64,000 nucleotides of DNA from Phycisphaerales bacterium (GCA_040221175.1 JAVJVK010000004.1:976268-1040267), one strand, 5' to 3'; shown: positions 1 through 9,327, counted from the first letter of the stretch. Notes: generated from the letters alone by a model not told the origin. Made by a program: numbers and translations.

Positions 1-778
1 CGCCCTGACCGATGACCCGCACGCGATGGTCGAACTCGCCGCGCGCGAATCGTTCGGCTGCCTTGCGCAGCTCCGCCACGGGTGCCAGCACCCATCGCCG
101 GACCAGTTCGATCGCCAGGGTACCCGCCAGGAGCGCTATTGCCAGGCTTGCCGCCAGAGACGCGAAGACACGGCTCCGCATGTCGTCGGCGTGCGAACTG
201 GCAAGCATGGCGTTCTCGATCACGCGAGACTCGATGGCCTCGATCCGTTCATGAATATCAAAGAGGGCGGCCAGAGCATCGGCACGCTCGGCCTCGCCCT
301 GGGTCTCAAGCCAGCGCCCGACGCCTTGCTCGGCCATGGCGATGCGATTGGCAAGGTACTGCGGCACGCCATCGCCCAGCACGATCTCCAGCCGCTCGGC
401 CGCTTGAAGCTCGGCGGCCGCCGCTTGCGCCCGCCCGCTCAAGTCCTGGATCGACGCACGGTCTAGGCCTTGAGGCCCCTCGGGCGCATCCGGGGGCGCG
501 GGGCCGATCGCCGCGTGCTGGGTGCCGCGGGCGATCTGGTTGTGCTGCGTCCCCGCCGCTCGCTTGACGGTGCTCAAGAGCATCAGGGCCTGCTCGGTCG
601 CGCGCATCGGTTGATCGAGCTGCCGCTCGAGGAACAGCACGCCCCACAGCATCGTGCCCGCGTTGATCAACACCACCACGCCGAACGTCAGCAGCAGAAA
701 GGCGAACCTGCCGCGGAGCGATTGCATCCTTGCAAGCGGCGCCCAGGAAATATCCCATCGCTTCATGGCGCCCCACAT
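1..778 (-). CDS. HAMP-domain sensor protein, probable histidine kinase (N-terminal part)
   Basis: The reading frame runs leftwards out of the window, so only about 259 N-terminal residues are visible. Read from the ATG at 766 it has a short cytoplasmic stretch, a first membrane helix at about residues 21-45, a long helical extracytoplasmic region, a second membrane helix at about 195-217, and then a sequence of HAMP type (VLAPVAELRKAAERFARGEF). This is the standard layout of a membrane sensor kinase; the kinase core lies outside the window, so a chemoreceptor or cyclase cannot be excluded. Two in-frame ATGs are possible, at 778 and 766, and neither has a clear Shine-Dalgarno sequence. It starts just downstream of the prepilin-like gene on the same strand (gap about 35-46 bp), so the two may be co-transcribed. 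Confidence 0.75.
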   Translation of the reverse strand, partial: MWGAMKRWDISWAPLARMQSLRGRFAFLLLTFGVVVLINAGTMLWGVLFLERQLDQPMRATEQALMLLSTVKRAAGTQHNQIARGTQHAAIGPAPPDAPEGPQGLDRASIQDLSGRAQAAAAELQAAERLEIVLGDGVPQYLANRIAMAEQGVGRWLETQGEAERADALAALFDIHERIEAIESRVIENAMLASSHADDMRSRVFASLAASLAIALLAGTLAIELVRRWVLAPVAELRKAAERFARGEFDHRVRVIGQG

Positions 779-812
779 TCGATGCTCAGTCGGCGGCGTG
801 CGGCGGCCAGCT

Positions 813-1619
813 TCACCGGTGAGGGTGGTCATAGTCCCATCGCCAACTCGACTCTTCGAGCGGTCGATTGGAGGACTCCACGTGCCCGTCGACGAACGCG
901 ACGTTCAGGCCCGAACCGTGTCGGGACGCGGGCATCCACGTCCGGCCGTCGTCGTACAGGCCATCATCGCCGATCGGCGGCGCGGAATACACGGGCGTCA
1001 CGCCCCGGGCGGTTGCTTCAACGCCGTCCACGTCCCATGCCAGCGGCACCATTGCCTCGCTGAGCACGCGTTCGGTCAGGCACGTCTGCATGCTCCGGCC
1101 ACCCGGTCCTTCGACCCGATGCAGGCGTGCATTGAAGCCATACGACACGGTGTTCCAACTGGCGACGCCGCCGCCCGAGCAGGGGGCATCGCGCCGCAGC
1201 ACGAGATCACCACGAACCGAAGCGCACCGGAGGGGCACGTCCTGGCCATCGTTCAACGCCACACGAGAGCGGCCGTCACCGTACTTCCAGTATTCGTCGA
1301 TCCCGTAGAGGCTTTCCTGGAACGTCTCCAACGCGACGTGGCCGTGCCTGCCGCACGGATCGTGGGTGCGACCGCTGTCCAGTTGCGGATCGAGGAACAT
1401 CTGCAGGTCGAATGCCACGTTGCGAAGCGACATCTGGCATCGGAAGCTGCGCGAGGCGTCCATGGCGCCAAACAGCACCGGCAGAAGAATGCCGAGCAAG
1501 ACGCCCAGCAGCGCCAACACCAGCAGCAACTCAACGAGCGTTACGCCCCGGCGAACCCGGTGCGGCAGGCCAAGTGGCCTGATTCGAATGTTGGCTGGCG
1601 GTCGACCCATCAAGAACAT
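813..1619 (-). CDS. Prepilin-type N-terminal methylation domain protein (H-X9-DG type)
   Basis: A short basic leader is followed by a prepilin cleavage-like motif (RRGVTLVELLLVLALLG) and one hydrophobic helix, as in type II secretion pseudopilins and the large planctomycete family of prepilin-like proteins. The C-terminus has the sequence NVAFVDGHVE, the H-X9-DG style signature of that family. Such proteins are processed by a prepilin peptidase and anchored in the inner membrane or assembled into pseudopili; their role in planctomycetes is mostly unknown. The frame is open to 1760, but the extra 47 residues do not look like a leader. The start is therefore placed at ATG 1619, with ATG 1610 as an alternative that has GTGGGG 9 nt upstream. 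Confidence 0.82.
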   Translation of the reverse strand: MFLMGRPPANIRIRPLGLPHRVRRGVTLVELLLVLALLGVLLGILLPVLFGAMDASRSFRCQMSLRNVAFDLQMFLDPQLDSGRTHDPCGRHGHVALETFQESLYGIDEYWKYGDGRSRVALNDGQDVPLRCASVRGDLVLRRDAPCSGGGVASWNTVSYGFNARLHRVEGPGGRSMQTCLTERVLSEAMVPLAWDVDGVEATARGVTPVYSAPPIGDDGLYDDGRTWMPASRHGSGLNVAFVDGHVESSNRPLEESSWRWDYDHPHR

Positions 1620-1918
1620 CCCCACGATTGTCAGGCATTGTACACGAAACCGCCCGGGCCAGCGCACGAAAGTCGAACGAATCAAGATCCTGTCAGGACT
1701 CGAATCGCAAAATCCTTTTGAGAGGCCAGCACTGGCCCTTGATTGACGCGTCCGAGCCAAGTCTCGGCGACATCTCGGCTTACAGGGCCCCGATCCAAGT
1801 CGTTATCGGAATCAGATCGATTCGTCGATGGACGGCCGAAGCGAGGCCACCCCGACCGGGCACCCCGGATCAGCCGTCGATCCGGATGGGCGTCAGGCGT
1901 CGGCCGGGCCGTCGGTGC
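1620..1918. other. Intergenic region upstream of the prepilin-like gene
   Basis: About 300 bp between the adaptor gene and the prepilin-like gene, both on the minus strand. I see no convincing coding sequence. It should hold the promoter of the prepilin-like gene and possibly the terminator of the efflux operon, but no hairpin with a T-tract was recognised. Confidence 0.4.
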
Positions 1919-3145
1919 TTAATAGGTCCGCTGGCGGACACGCACCCCGTCCGTCAATCCATCGCCGGGATACCGCACGATCTGCTGCCCCTCGCTCAAG
2001 CCATCGAGCACCTGCATGGACTCGGCATTGCGCTGGCCGAGCGTGACGGACGTGAGCCGAGCCGTTCCCTCCGTTCCCCTCCCTTCGATGACGTACACGG
2101 CCCAGCCATCTTCACGCCGGAACGCCGAAGTGGCCGGGATGACCAATGCGTCGTCAACTTCCCACACGACGATGCTCGCTTCGACACGAAAGTGATCACC
2201 CAATGTCAGACGATCCTGGCGTGGCGTGATGAAGTCGGCGATGACGTTGACGCGCTGCTCCTCGATGCCCAGCGCGGAAACATGGGTGAATCCGCTCGGT
2301 TCGACCAGTCTCACGATCGCTTCGAGCGTTCCTGCACCCCCCCAATCAGTGATGGCAACACGAGCGCCGGGCTCGATAGCCACGGCATCGCTCGAGAGCA
2401 CGTCGATAACGACCTCCAGATCGGAAAGATCACCCACCTCGACCAGTGCATCGCCAGCAGCAACGACACGAACACTTTCTTCTTCGACACGCAGCACGAC
2501 GCCGTCGATCGGGCTGGTCAGCGTCAGGCTTCCGACCCGGGGCGTGTCGCCCTCGATGGGCTCGCCGCGAGACAGCAGCAACGCGGCGCGGGCAACCTCC
2601 AGTTCGTACACGGCGATGTCAGCCTCGAAGCTGGCCGCCCGCAATGCATCGGCGGCGCTGCGTTCAGCAGCCTCGGCTCGCACGAGCTCCTGCTCGTTGG
2701 CCGCGCCGTCCTCGCGAGCGTTTGCCAGCCTGCCCAGCTCGGTTTCGGCCAGGTTGTACGCCGTCTGGGCTCGCTCGCGCATGGCACGAGCTCGCTCCAG
2801 GGCTGCTTCGGCCGCACGCACCCGCGCCTCGGCCTGCGCAATCGCCCGTGGATCGAGCAATTCCGGATCGGCCGGATCGATCACGGCGATGACGGTCTCG
2901 CCCGCCCGTACGGAATCGCCTGGATCGAGCGTGAGCCGCCGAAGTCGGCCCGCGAGCGGGCTCGAAACGACGTATCGCTCGGAGATCCTGGTGACGCCCT
3001 CTTCCTCGACCGTGATCGCCATCGAACCCCGCTTCACCATCGCGATGTCGACATCAACCGGCCTGGGCCGCAACGCCCATGCGATGGCCAACACGATTGC
3101 CACGGCCAGGGCAACGAGCGTGATTCGTCGAAACGTGGCGGCCAT
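1919..3145 (-). CDS. HlyD/MacA-type efflux periplasmic adaptor subunit
   Basis: A 408-residue protein with one N-terminal membrane helix (about residues 8-26), then the first half of a lipoyl/barrel-sandwich domain (YVVSSPLAGRLRRLTLDPGD), a long alpha-helical hairpin rich in Ala, Glu and Arg (about 95-195), and the second half (LTSPIDGVVLRVEEESVRV), followed by beta-barrel domains. This is the membrane-fusion-protein layout that links an inner-membrane transporter to the outer membrane. It is the last gene of a minus-strand operon behind an ABC ATPase and a double-FtsX permease, so it probably works with them in a MacAB-like exporter. The ATG at 3145 has GGAGAG upstream and lies 38 bp after the permease stop. 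Substrate unknown. Confidence 0.88.
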   Translation of the reverse strand: MAATFRRITLVALAVAIVLAIAWALRPRPVDVDIAMVKRGSMAITVEEEGVTRISERYVVSSPLAGRLRRLTLDPGDSVRAGETVIAVIDPADPELLDPRAIAQAEARVRAAEAALERARAMRERAQTAYNLAETELGRLANAREDGAANEQELVRAEAAERSAADALRAASFEADIAVYELEVARAALLLSRGEPIEGDTPRVGSLTLTSPIDGVVLRVEEESVRVVAAGDALVEVGDLSDLEVVIDVLSSDAVAIEPGARVAITDWGGAGTLEAIVRLVEPSGFTHVSALGIEEQRVNVIADFITPRQDRLTLGDHFRVEASIVVWEVDDALVIPATSAFRREDGWAVYVIEGRGTEGTARLTSVTLGQRNAESMQVLDGLSEGQQIVRYPGDGLTDGVRVRQRTY

Positions 3146-3183
3146 GGCGCTCTCCGGGGTCGCGTTTGCAGTTCTGGGATAGG

Positions 3184-5547
3184 CTACTCGCGTGCTTTCA
3201 GGGCGGCCAGCAAGTCAAGCCGCCGGACGCGCCGCGCGATGGTCAGCGCGGTCACCATGGAAGCCAGGAGGACAACGATCGCCGAGATGGAAAACGTGGC
3301 CGGCTCGACAACGAATGGCATCCGGAACAATTCCGACGCGCTGGCCCACGCCGTCAGCCGCGCCAGAGCGTAGCCCAGCACGAGACCGACGGGCACGCCC
3401 GCAAGCGTCACGATCGCGAGCTCGCCGATCTGGAGCCACACCACTTCGGCCTTCGTGAATCCCAACACGCGGAGCGTCGCCAGATCGCGGCTGCGTTCGG
3501 ACAGCGACGTTCGAGCTGCGTTGTATACCACCCCGATCGCTATGACGACGCTGAATCCGATCAGGAATGTGCGCATCATGCCCAGGTTCTGGTCCAGGAT
3601 ATCCTCGAACGCCTGCCTCGTGGCAGCCGTGGAACCCACTGCAACGATGCGGGGAGTCTGCTCGACGCGTGCATAGAACGCATCAAGCTGGTTCGGATCG
3701 ACGCGTGCGTACACGCCATCGACGACGCTCGGTTCTCGAAGCTGCCGATTGAGTTCCTCGATGCTGGCGTACACAGCGAGCCCCGAGAAATCGTCCACCG
3801 TGGCCGCCACGATCGGCTCCAGCACCGGGCGCCGGCCGTGCAAGACTTCGGCGCGCACGCGTTCGCCCGGCACGATATCCAGCGCTCTGGCGAGTTGGCT
3901 CGACACGACGATGCCCCGGTCCGGCAGCGGGACGGGCCGGCCGTCCATGTCAAGCAAGTGATGCATGCCGTCCCGACGCGAGAGGCCGACAATGCCCGTT
4001 CTCCGTTCGTAGGGCCCATTTCGCAGGCGTACCGCCACGGCTCGATAGGGCTCGACCGCACGCACGCCGGGCAACGCCCGTATGGCCCGGACCGCATCGG
4101 CGTCCGTGTCGGCGGCAAGCACGATGTCAAGGTCGCGCTGCTGGACGCGTTCGAACTGGAAACGCATCACGTAGTCCATGGCGTCTTCGGTGAATCGGCC
4201 GACCACGAGGATCGCCGTTGCCATGGCCACGCCAAGCGTTGACAACACCGTCTTGATCGGCCGTCTCTCGAGGTAGCGAAGCACCATGCGCAGGGAGGTA
4301 GGCAAGATGGTGGTGATGCCAAGCCGCTCTCCGATCATGCGGTGGTAGGACATCGGGGCGGGGGGCTTGAGTGCCTCGGCCGGCGGAATCAGCATCACGC
4401 GGCGCAGCGTAAGAAGTACCGCAACCATGCCCGAGGCAAGGCCAACCGCCACGCCGAGCGCCGCAAGCGATGGGCTGAGCACGTAAGCGAATGAGGGAAA
4501 GTCGAAGAAAGCGGCGTACATCGCGGTCAGTCCACGCCCCATCAGCGCGCCGCCGAGCAGCCCCAGGGCCGCGGACATGATCGCAATCGCGAGCGCGAAT
4601 CCCAGATAGTGTCGCGCAATTTCCCACGCGGTATAGCCAAGGGCTCGCAGCGCCGCAATCTGCTCGCGCTGAAGGGCCATCAATCGGCCCAGGATCAGGT
4701 TCAGCAGGAACGCCGATACGGCTAGAAAGATCAAGGGTGCAATCAGGGCGGTACCGCGAAGTTCCTCGAACTCGTTCTCCAGGATCTGGTGCGAAGGCTG
4801 GTCCGAGCGACCGTACGCGCCGGTTCCTCCAAAGGGCGCGAGCATCTGATCGACACTCGCGATGACGGCGCGCTCATCGGCGGTGGCGGTCAGCAGGAAC
4901 GTCACGTCGTTGAAGGCGCCATCCATATCGAACGCCGCTTCCATCTCGGTCCGGCCCATCCAGAAGACCGCGTATCGGTCGTATTCGGGCAGGATACCGC
5001 CGGGGGGAATGAGGAACACGAACTCCGGCGAGATACCCACGCCCACGATGCGCAGCATCTGCGACCGCCCGCCCATGATCGCACGGATGGTTGAACCGGG
5101 CCTCAGGCCATGGGCGGTGGCGAAACGACTGTTCACGATGACCTCGCGGCCACGCTCACCCTCGGGCATTCGCCCTTCCAGCAGGTGCACCTCGTTCAAG
5201 CCACCCCGACCGCGCTCAGGGAGCGACACGATGGCGGCCGATGCGGGCTCGCGCATCGACGGGACGTCGAGCAACACGCGATCGACGATGCGCGTATCGA
5301 CCGATGACACGCCCGCGATGGTTGCGAACCTCTGGGTCAATGACTCGGGAGCACGCCTGGCATGGGCGAAGACGTCGGCAAACCGGTTCCGCTCGTAGTA
5401 GGCTTGCGATGCCGCATGCAAGCTGTCGAGCATGCTCAGGGCCATGACAAACGTCGCGATGCCACACGCCATGACCAGCGACACCGCGATGGCCTGTTCC
5501 TTCATCCGCCAAAGGTCGCGCAGCAATTTTTGATGAATCGTCTTCAT
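3184..5547 (-). CDS. ABC transporter permease with two FtsX domains
   Basis: About 787 residues. An N-terminal membrane helix is followed by a large extracytoplasmic domain (about 45-265) and then an FtsX-type block of three helices near residues 265-390. A second extracytoplasmic domain and a second FtsX block follow at the C-terminus (about 670-780), ending RRVRRLDLLAALKARE. Duplicated FtsX blocks on one chain are typical of the MacB/LolC-like permeases of lipoprotein- or drug-exporting systems. The ATP-binding partner is encoded immediately upstream and the adaptor downstream. ATG 5547 lies 5 bp after the ATPase stop; GTG codons at 5559 and 5556 would overlap the ATPase gene and are alternatives. 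Confidence 0.88.
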   Translation of the reverse strand: MKTIHQKLLRDLWRMKEQAIAVSLVMACGIATFVMALSMLDSLHAASQAYYERNRFADVFAHARRAPESLTQRFATIAGVSSVDTRIVDRVLLDVPSMREPASAAIVSLPERGRGGLNEVHLLEGRMPEGERGREVIVNSRFATAHGLRPGSTIRAIMGGRSQMLRIVGVGISPEFVFLIPPGGILPEYDRYAVFWMGRTEMEAAFDMDGAFNDVTFLLTATADERAVIASVDQMLAPFGGTGAYGRSDQPSHQILENEFEELRGTALIAPLIFLAVSAFLLNLILGRLMALQREQIAALRALGYTAWEIARHYLGFALAIAIMSAALGLLGGALMGRGLTAMYAAFFDFPSFAYVLSPSLAALGVAVGLASGMVAVLLTLRRVMLIPPAEALKPPAPMSYHRMIGERLGITTILPTSLRMVLRYLERRPIKTVLSTLGVAMATAILVVGRFTEDAMDYVMRFQFERVQQRDLDIVLAADTDADAVRAIRALPGVRAVEPYRAVAVRLRNGPYERRTGIVGLSRRDGMHHLLDMDGRPVPLPDRGIVVSSQLARALDIVPGERVRAEVLHGRRPVLEPIVAATVDDFSGLAVYASIEELNRQLREPSVVDGVYARVDPNQLDAFYARVEQTPRIVAVGSTAATRQAFEDILDQNLGMMRTFLIGFSVVIAIGVVYNAARTSLSERSRDLATLRVLGFTKAEVVWLQIGELAIVTLAGVPVGLVLGYALARLTAWASASELFRMPFVVEPATFSISAIVVLLASMVTALTIARRVRRLDLLAALKARE

Positions 5548-5552
5548 CCCGT

Positions 5553-6308
<756 letters not shown>

Positions 6309-6643
6309 TCGCAACTATACCTTCGATGACCAGCGACGATCCCAGCGAAAGTCTGGCGTCGCCGGGGGGAAAGGCCCCGCCCCAGCGAGTACCTCGTGCA
6401 CGCGAGCGTACGTGCATCGATCGGGAGCATTGACGGAGGCATCAAGGCTGCACGACCAAACTACCAATGCCCGCTTCGTGAGATCATGAGCCACCACGAC
6501 ACCGAATGCGCCGAGCGAGCCCGGAGGCGACCAGCCCCAGGGCCATCAGAAGCGGCGCGTCGCTCTCGCACGTCGACCGGCGGGCATGCCAGCGACGCCC
6601 GACTCGTACGCCTCACTTCGAACTATTCTGGAAGGGCATTGGG
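6309..6643. other. Non-coding stretch left of the integrated element
   Basis: About 335 bp between the efflux operon start and the left att repeat. Before integration this DNA lay just downstream of tRNA-Val. No gene is supported; it should contain the efflux-operon promoter on the minus strand, but no clear -35/-10 pair was recognised. Confidence 0.35.
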
Positions 6644-6700
6644 GCAGGGCATTGCAGAATCCTGCAACACCCCGCACAATCACCGAATGAGCGCAACAGG
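6644..6700 (+). repeat. Left attachment repeat (attL) of the tRNA-Val element
   Basis: This 57-bp segment matches 12532-12588 at 52 of 57 positions without gaps. The last 19 bp (6682-6700, ACCGAATGAGCGCAACAGG) are identical and include the last 13 bases of tRNA-Val as read on the opposite strand, so this is the likely crossover core. The five mismatches all lie to the left of it. The left part contains the inverted repeat TTGCAG/CTGCAA. Confidence 0.85.
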
Positions 6701-6750
6701 CTCCGAACTACCCGTCGAATCCCCGAGAGAAACGGCCGATTCCGAGCAAG

Positions 6751-6770
6751 GCGGCGCAGAATGCGGCGCA
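6751..6770 (+). repeat. Arm-type-like direct repeats, left end (2 x GCGGCGCA)
   Basis: GCGGCGCA occurs at 6751-6758 and 6763-6770, 12 bp apart, about 50 bp inside the left core. The same octamer, in the same orientation and with 11-12 bp spacing, recurs near the right end. Tyrosine integrases of the lambda type use such direct repeats as arm-binding sites; here this is inference. Confidence 0.45.
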
Positions 6771-6792
6771 CTGAGCCCCGCAGAGCACACGG

Positions 6793-7149
6793 TCATTGGC
6801 TGGATGCTGGCGCGTCCCTGTCCAAAGCCTGTCGGGTTGCGACCTGCGACTTGAGAAGCCCCAGGACCTCGCCCACGGGCATCGACGAGAGCAACCACGG
6901 CTCGACGATGAAAGCGCCGCCCCCGTCGATCGGCTGGACCTCCCACAACCACACGTGTCGTCCATCCAGCCACGAGGCCGTCGTGCGGACCTGGCGGACC
7001 ACGCGGACGCGGGTAGCCGGGTGGACCATCCTGGCCCTGCAATGGAACATCTGGCCCGGTATGAGCGCCACGCCATCGAGGGAAACATCGGGCCGGTACT
7101 CGATACCGCCCTGGTGGATCGACGCGGGGTTGTGGATGATCGGGGCCAT
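6793..7149 (-). CDS. Hypothetical protein of the integrated element (118 aa)
   Basis: Not recognised. The product is a soluble protein with several Val/Arg-rich beta-like segments, no membrane helix and no cysteine pairs. The frame is open to 7227, but ATG 7149 (start MAPIIHNPASIHQGG) gives the more protein-like N-terminus and has TTTGGA just upstream. It is the first gene inside the left end of the element, transcribed towards the att site and divergently from the small membrane protein at 7357. Its 3' end overlaps the frame into which the integrase would read on the excised circle. Confidence 0.5.
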   Translation of the reverse strand: MAPIIHNPASIHQGGIEYRPDVSLDGVALIPGQMFHCRARMVHPATRVRVVRQVRTTASWLDGRHVWLWEVQPIDGGGAFIVEPWLLSSMPVGEVLGLLKSQVATRQALDRDAPASSQ

Positions 7150-7268
7150 TCCAAACAATACCCGATCATCGTGCCGTGGTCCATTGCTCGTCGGACAGGC
7201 GCATCGCCCCTGACCCCACGCGGGCACACGCCCCCCTACCCCCTGGCTACACCCCGAGGCCTGCTCAC

Positions 7269-7309
7269 TATTGTATGCGCATTGTTCGCTAAAGTGTAGC
7301 CACGGCTAC
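7269..7309. promoter_or_regulatory. AT-rich regulatory region with a 14-bp palindrome inside the element
   Basis: A locally AT-rich patch lies between the divergent genes at 7149 (minus) and 7357 (plus) and ends in the palindrome GTAGCC-AC-GGCTAC at 7296-7309. TTGTAT is followed by a 17-bp spacer, but the -10 candidate is poor. An operator or promoter serving the divergent genes is plausible, not shown. Confidence 0.3.
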
Positions 7310-7356
7310 GGATTGTGGACCGGGACCGCCCTAACGCTCGCCCATATCCTCGACGC

Positions 7357-7509
7357 ATGGCCGACCACGACCTCGAACGCGCCGTAGAACGGGCACTAAA
7401 ACGCCGGGACCGCGCCCGATCCCGTAACGCCATCATCATCGTCGTGCTGCTGCTCGTGGTCCTTCCGGCCATCCTGCTCGTCGTGCGCTATCTCATGCTG
7501 GCGGAGTGA
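7357..7509 (+). CDS. Small single-pass membrane protein (50 aa)
   Basis: Starts MADHDLERAVERALKRRD, a charged amphipathic stretch of about 22 residues with many Arg, followed by one strongly hydrophobic helix (AIIIVVLLLVVLPAILLVV) and a short tail. The positive-inside rule puts the N-terminus in the cytoplasm. The frame is open from 7315 but ATG 7357 fits the composition better. It is followed after 5 bp by another tiny ORF. Function unknown; small membrane proteins of this kind are common in integrative elements. Confidence 0.5.
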   Translation: MADHDLERAVERALKRRDRARSRNAIIIVVLLLVVLPAILLVVRYLMLAE

Positions 7510-7514
7510 CCGCG

Positions 7515-7625
7515 ATGGACCGACGAGCCCGAGAGCGAGAACTCGACCGCATCGAGTGGGAGCAAGACCGACTCAATCGTGGACTGCCCGAAGATGGCGG
7601 CGGGCTAGGCCCGGAGAACAGCTAA
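7515..7625 (+). CDS. Possible 36-aa charged peptide
   Basis: Begins ATG at 7515, five bases after the stop of the membrane mini-protein, and encodes a highly charged peptide (MDRRARERELDRIEWEQDRL...) ending in a Gly-rich tail. The close spacing suggests translational coupling. It overlaps the end of the convergent gene by about 20 bp. It is too short to judge by composition alone, so this is a weak call. Confidence 0.25.
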   Translation: MDRRARERELDRIEWEQDRLNRGLPEDGGGLGPENS

Positions 7626-8114
7626 CTGCGCTTGCCAGTCTGAAAGAATCCTGCGATACTCGGTAGCGGCATTGTCTGGCAGGTAGTCATCCTGTAGCCG
7701 GAGAAGATCGTCCACGGTCTTGGCGGCAGTCTTTTCCTGAGATTTGCGGGACTTATGGCGAAACAGAGCTTGGCGTCGAACCTCGTTGTAATCCCGCAGC
7801 ACGACCGCAACTTGCTCATCTACCTGGGCGTAGACGCTCCAAAACACCTCGACGACGCTGTCGTACATCTCGGGCGTTAGACGGCTTGCGTGAGCCACAG
7901 CTAATCCGTAGTACCGAAGTGTGTCACATGCCCGCTCGCACTGGACCAATTGGTCCTTCGTATCGCGGATGCTGGCCATCACGGCGGATGCCCGCTGGAC
8001 GCTGTGGTCGAACTCCGCGACAAGGAACTGATCGGTCCCGCCTCGACGGAGCTTTCTTGGCTTTGGCTTGGGCGGCAGTTGAGGCGGCATAGCGACAGCG
8101 TATGACCCTTGCAC
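7605..8114 (-). CDS. Hypothetical protein of the integrated element (169 aa)
   Basis: Not recognised. A basic, Pro/Lys/Arg-rich N-terminus (PPKPKPRKLRRGG) is followed by an all-alpha soluble protein with possible coiled-coil segments and a Lys/Arg/Ser-rich patch (HKSRKSQEKTAAK). No catalytic motif or membrane helix is visible. A GTG at 8114 opens the frame; ATG 8090 (MPPQLPPKP) is an equally likely start. It is transcribed towards the left end, downstream of the membrane protein at 8143 with about 30-50 bp between them. Confidence 0.55.
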   Translation of the reverse strand: MQGSYAVAMPPQLPPKPKPRKLRRGGTDQFLVAEFDHSVQRASAVMASIRDTKDQLVQCERACDTLRYYGLAVAHASRLTPEMYDSVVEVFWSVYAQVDEQVAVVLRDYNEVRRQALFRHKSRKSQEKTAAKTVDDLLRLQDDYLPDNAATEYRRILSDWQAQLAVLRA

Positions 8115-8142
8115 CCTGACAGAGATAAGCGACTGCCACGTG

Positions 8143-8565
8143 CTACGGCGTCATTCCCCGACCGATCGCCGCCAAGATCAGCATGAGCCCGAAGCCGATC
8201 AGGAACACGAGCACGCTCGACAGGATGATGCCGAGGGCCACGGCCCATACGACCTTGTGGTAGAGGGCATCGAAGTACGCGCTCTTGCGGCTGGTGAGCG
8301 CCCGCCGAATCTCGGCGGCATCGAGGGCGACCGCCCGCGCCAGCTTGCTATTGACCTCGATGGCATCCTCGATGCGCCGGAGCCGATCATCGAGGCCCGC
8401 GTCGGCACCGGGCTGGCGCTCGTCGGCCACGGGCTCAACCGCCTCGACCGCCATGCCCATGTTGTTGGCGACGACCTGCGCCTCGTCCCGGTCGGCCGCC
8501 TCGATGCGGTGCTCGACCTCTCGCCCCGTCAGTTTGTCTACGCCCCGCACGACGAACTCGCTCAT
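8143..8565 (-). CDS. Membrane protein of the integrated element (140 aa)
   Basis: A cytoplasmic N-terminal half begins MSEFVVRGVDKLTGREVE and includes a small alpha/beta-like segment and a charged helical region. One or two hydrophobic helices follow near the C-terminus (about residues 108-133, VVWAVALGIILSSVLVFLIG). The ORF is open to 8838, but the upstream translation is not protein-like and ATG 8565 is the sensible start. I do not recognise a named family; similar short proteins with a VRGVDKxTGREV-like start are, to my recollection, frequent in planctomycete elements. Role unknown. Confidence 0.6.
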   Translation of the reverse strand: MSEFVVRGVDKLTGREVEHRIEAADRDEAQVVANNMGMAVEAVEPVADERQPGADAGLDDRLRRIEDAIEVNSKLARAVALDAAEIRRALTSRKSAYFDALYHKVVWAVALGIILSSVLVFLIGFGLMLILAAIGRGMTP

Positions 8566-8610
8566 CGACGATTCTAGTGGGGCTGGCCAAGCTGGATGTA
8601 CGGGTTGGGT

Positions 8611-8639
8611 TTGACTTCCGTTTGGTCGGGCCCTACCAT
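8611..8639 (+). promoter_or_regulatory. Predicted sigma70-type promoter of the element's plus-strand operon
   Basis: TTGACT at 8611-8616 and TACCAT at 8634-8639 are separated by exactly 17 bp, in the gap between the divergent genes at 8565 (minus) and 8837 (plus). It would start a transcript with a leader of about 190 nt in front of the first HTH gene. Confidence 0.45.
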
Positions 8640-8836
8640 TGTGCATCGATCTGCATGGTCGGCACGGGGCATGTGCGGGCAGTGGCCAGCCGCCCCAACC
8701 ATCTCGGCCTGAGCCGCTACCGCGACGCCCCTCACGCCCGGTCTGTTCCACGACCGCCCAGTGAGGCCCAGCCGCAAGCCCAATCACGGCGAGATGATTT
8801 TTCGAGTAGATGGGGGCATCTCTCGGAGGATCATCC

Positions 8837-9097
8837 ATGATCCAGTTTGCTCAGGGCCATAAGGCCCAAGTGGACGTGCGCCTGCTCGACGCTGGCGAAA
8901 CGTCCGAGTTGCTGTCCATCTCTCGTAGAACCCTGGCGAGACTCACCGCGTCCGGGGCCATCCCGTCCGTGCTCTTGAACACGTGCCGCCGGTACCGATC
9001 CGATGCGTTGCGGGCGTGGATCGCCAAAGGTGCGCCAACCGAGCCGGGCGCGGGCGAGGCCATCATGGCCGAGTTGGGCGAGGGGGTGCAGGCATGA
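8837..9097 (+). CDS. Helix-turn-helix protein, excisionase-like (86 aa)
   Basis: A short protein whose middle reads as a MerR/Xis-type winged helix (ETSELLSISRRTLARL, then a basic wing ending in YRSDALRAWIAKG). Such HTH_17-class proteins act as excisionases or small regulators in integrative elements. The start ATG 8837 is fixed by a good Shine-Dalgarno sequence, GGAGGA at 8825-8830. The stop overlaps the next start by ATGA, so the two HTH genes are translationally coupled. It could control excision with the integrase four genes downstream, or the copy number of the element. Confidence 0.75.
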   Translation: MIQFAQGHKAQVDVRLLDAGETSELLSISRRTLARLTASGAIPSVLLNTCRRYRSDALRAWIAKGAPTEPGAGEAIMAELGEGVQA

Positions 9098-9327
9098 CCG
9101 AGCACCACAACGACCTCGACTATCAACCCGACTGCGAACTCGTCGAACTGCGGCCGATCATGCTGCGCCACCGCGAAGTTGCCGACGTGTTGGGCGTGAG
9201 CGAACGCACCGTCTACGAGTGGCGCGAGAATCGGGGACTTCCGTTCGTGCGCATCGGCACCACCGTCCGCTACCCCGTGGCCGGGCTCGAACGCTGGGCC
9301 GCCGACCTTTCGGAAGGGGGCGCATGA
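9094..9327 (+). CDS. Helix-turn-helix DNA-binding protein (77 aa)
   Basis: The sequence LRHREVADVLGVSERTVYEW, then the basic wing FVRIGTTVRYPVAGLERW, is the classic HTH_17/AlpA-type excisionase-regulator fold. It overlaps the preceding HTH gene by 4 bp (ATGA) and the next gene in the same way, placing it firmly in one operon. Two related but non-identical HTH proteins in a row suggest a division between excisionase and transcription control; which does which cannot be told from sequence. Confidence 0.75.
   Translation: MTEHHNDLDYQPDCELVELRPIMLRHREVADVLGVSERTVYEWRENRGLPFVRIGTTVRYPVAGLERWAADLSEGGA

Noticed and set aside
6396-6854. Plus-strand ORF across attL
   Set aside because: The part left of the core shows no protein-like content; only the piece to the right matters, as the possible circle-form tail of the integrase.
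8577-8840. 87-codon ORF between divergent element genes
   Set aside because: No Shine-Dalgarno sequence; it covers the predicted promoter and the true HTH start signal.
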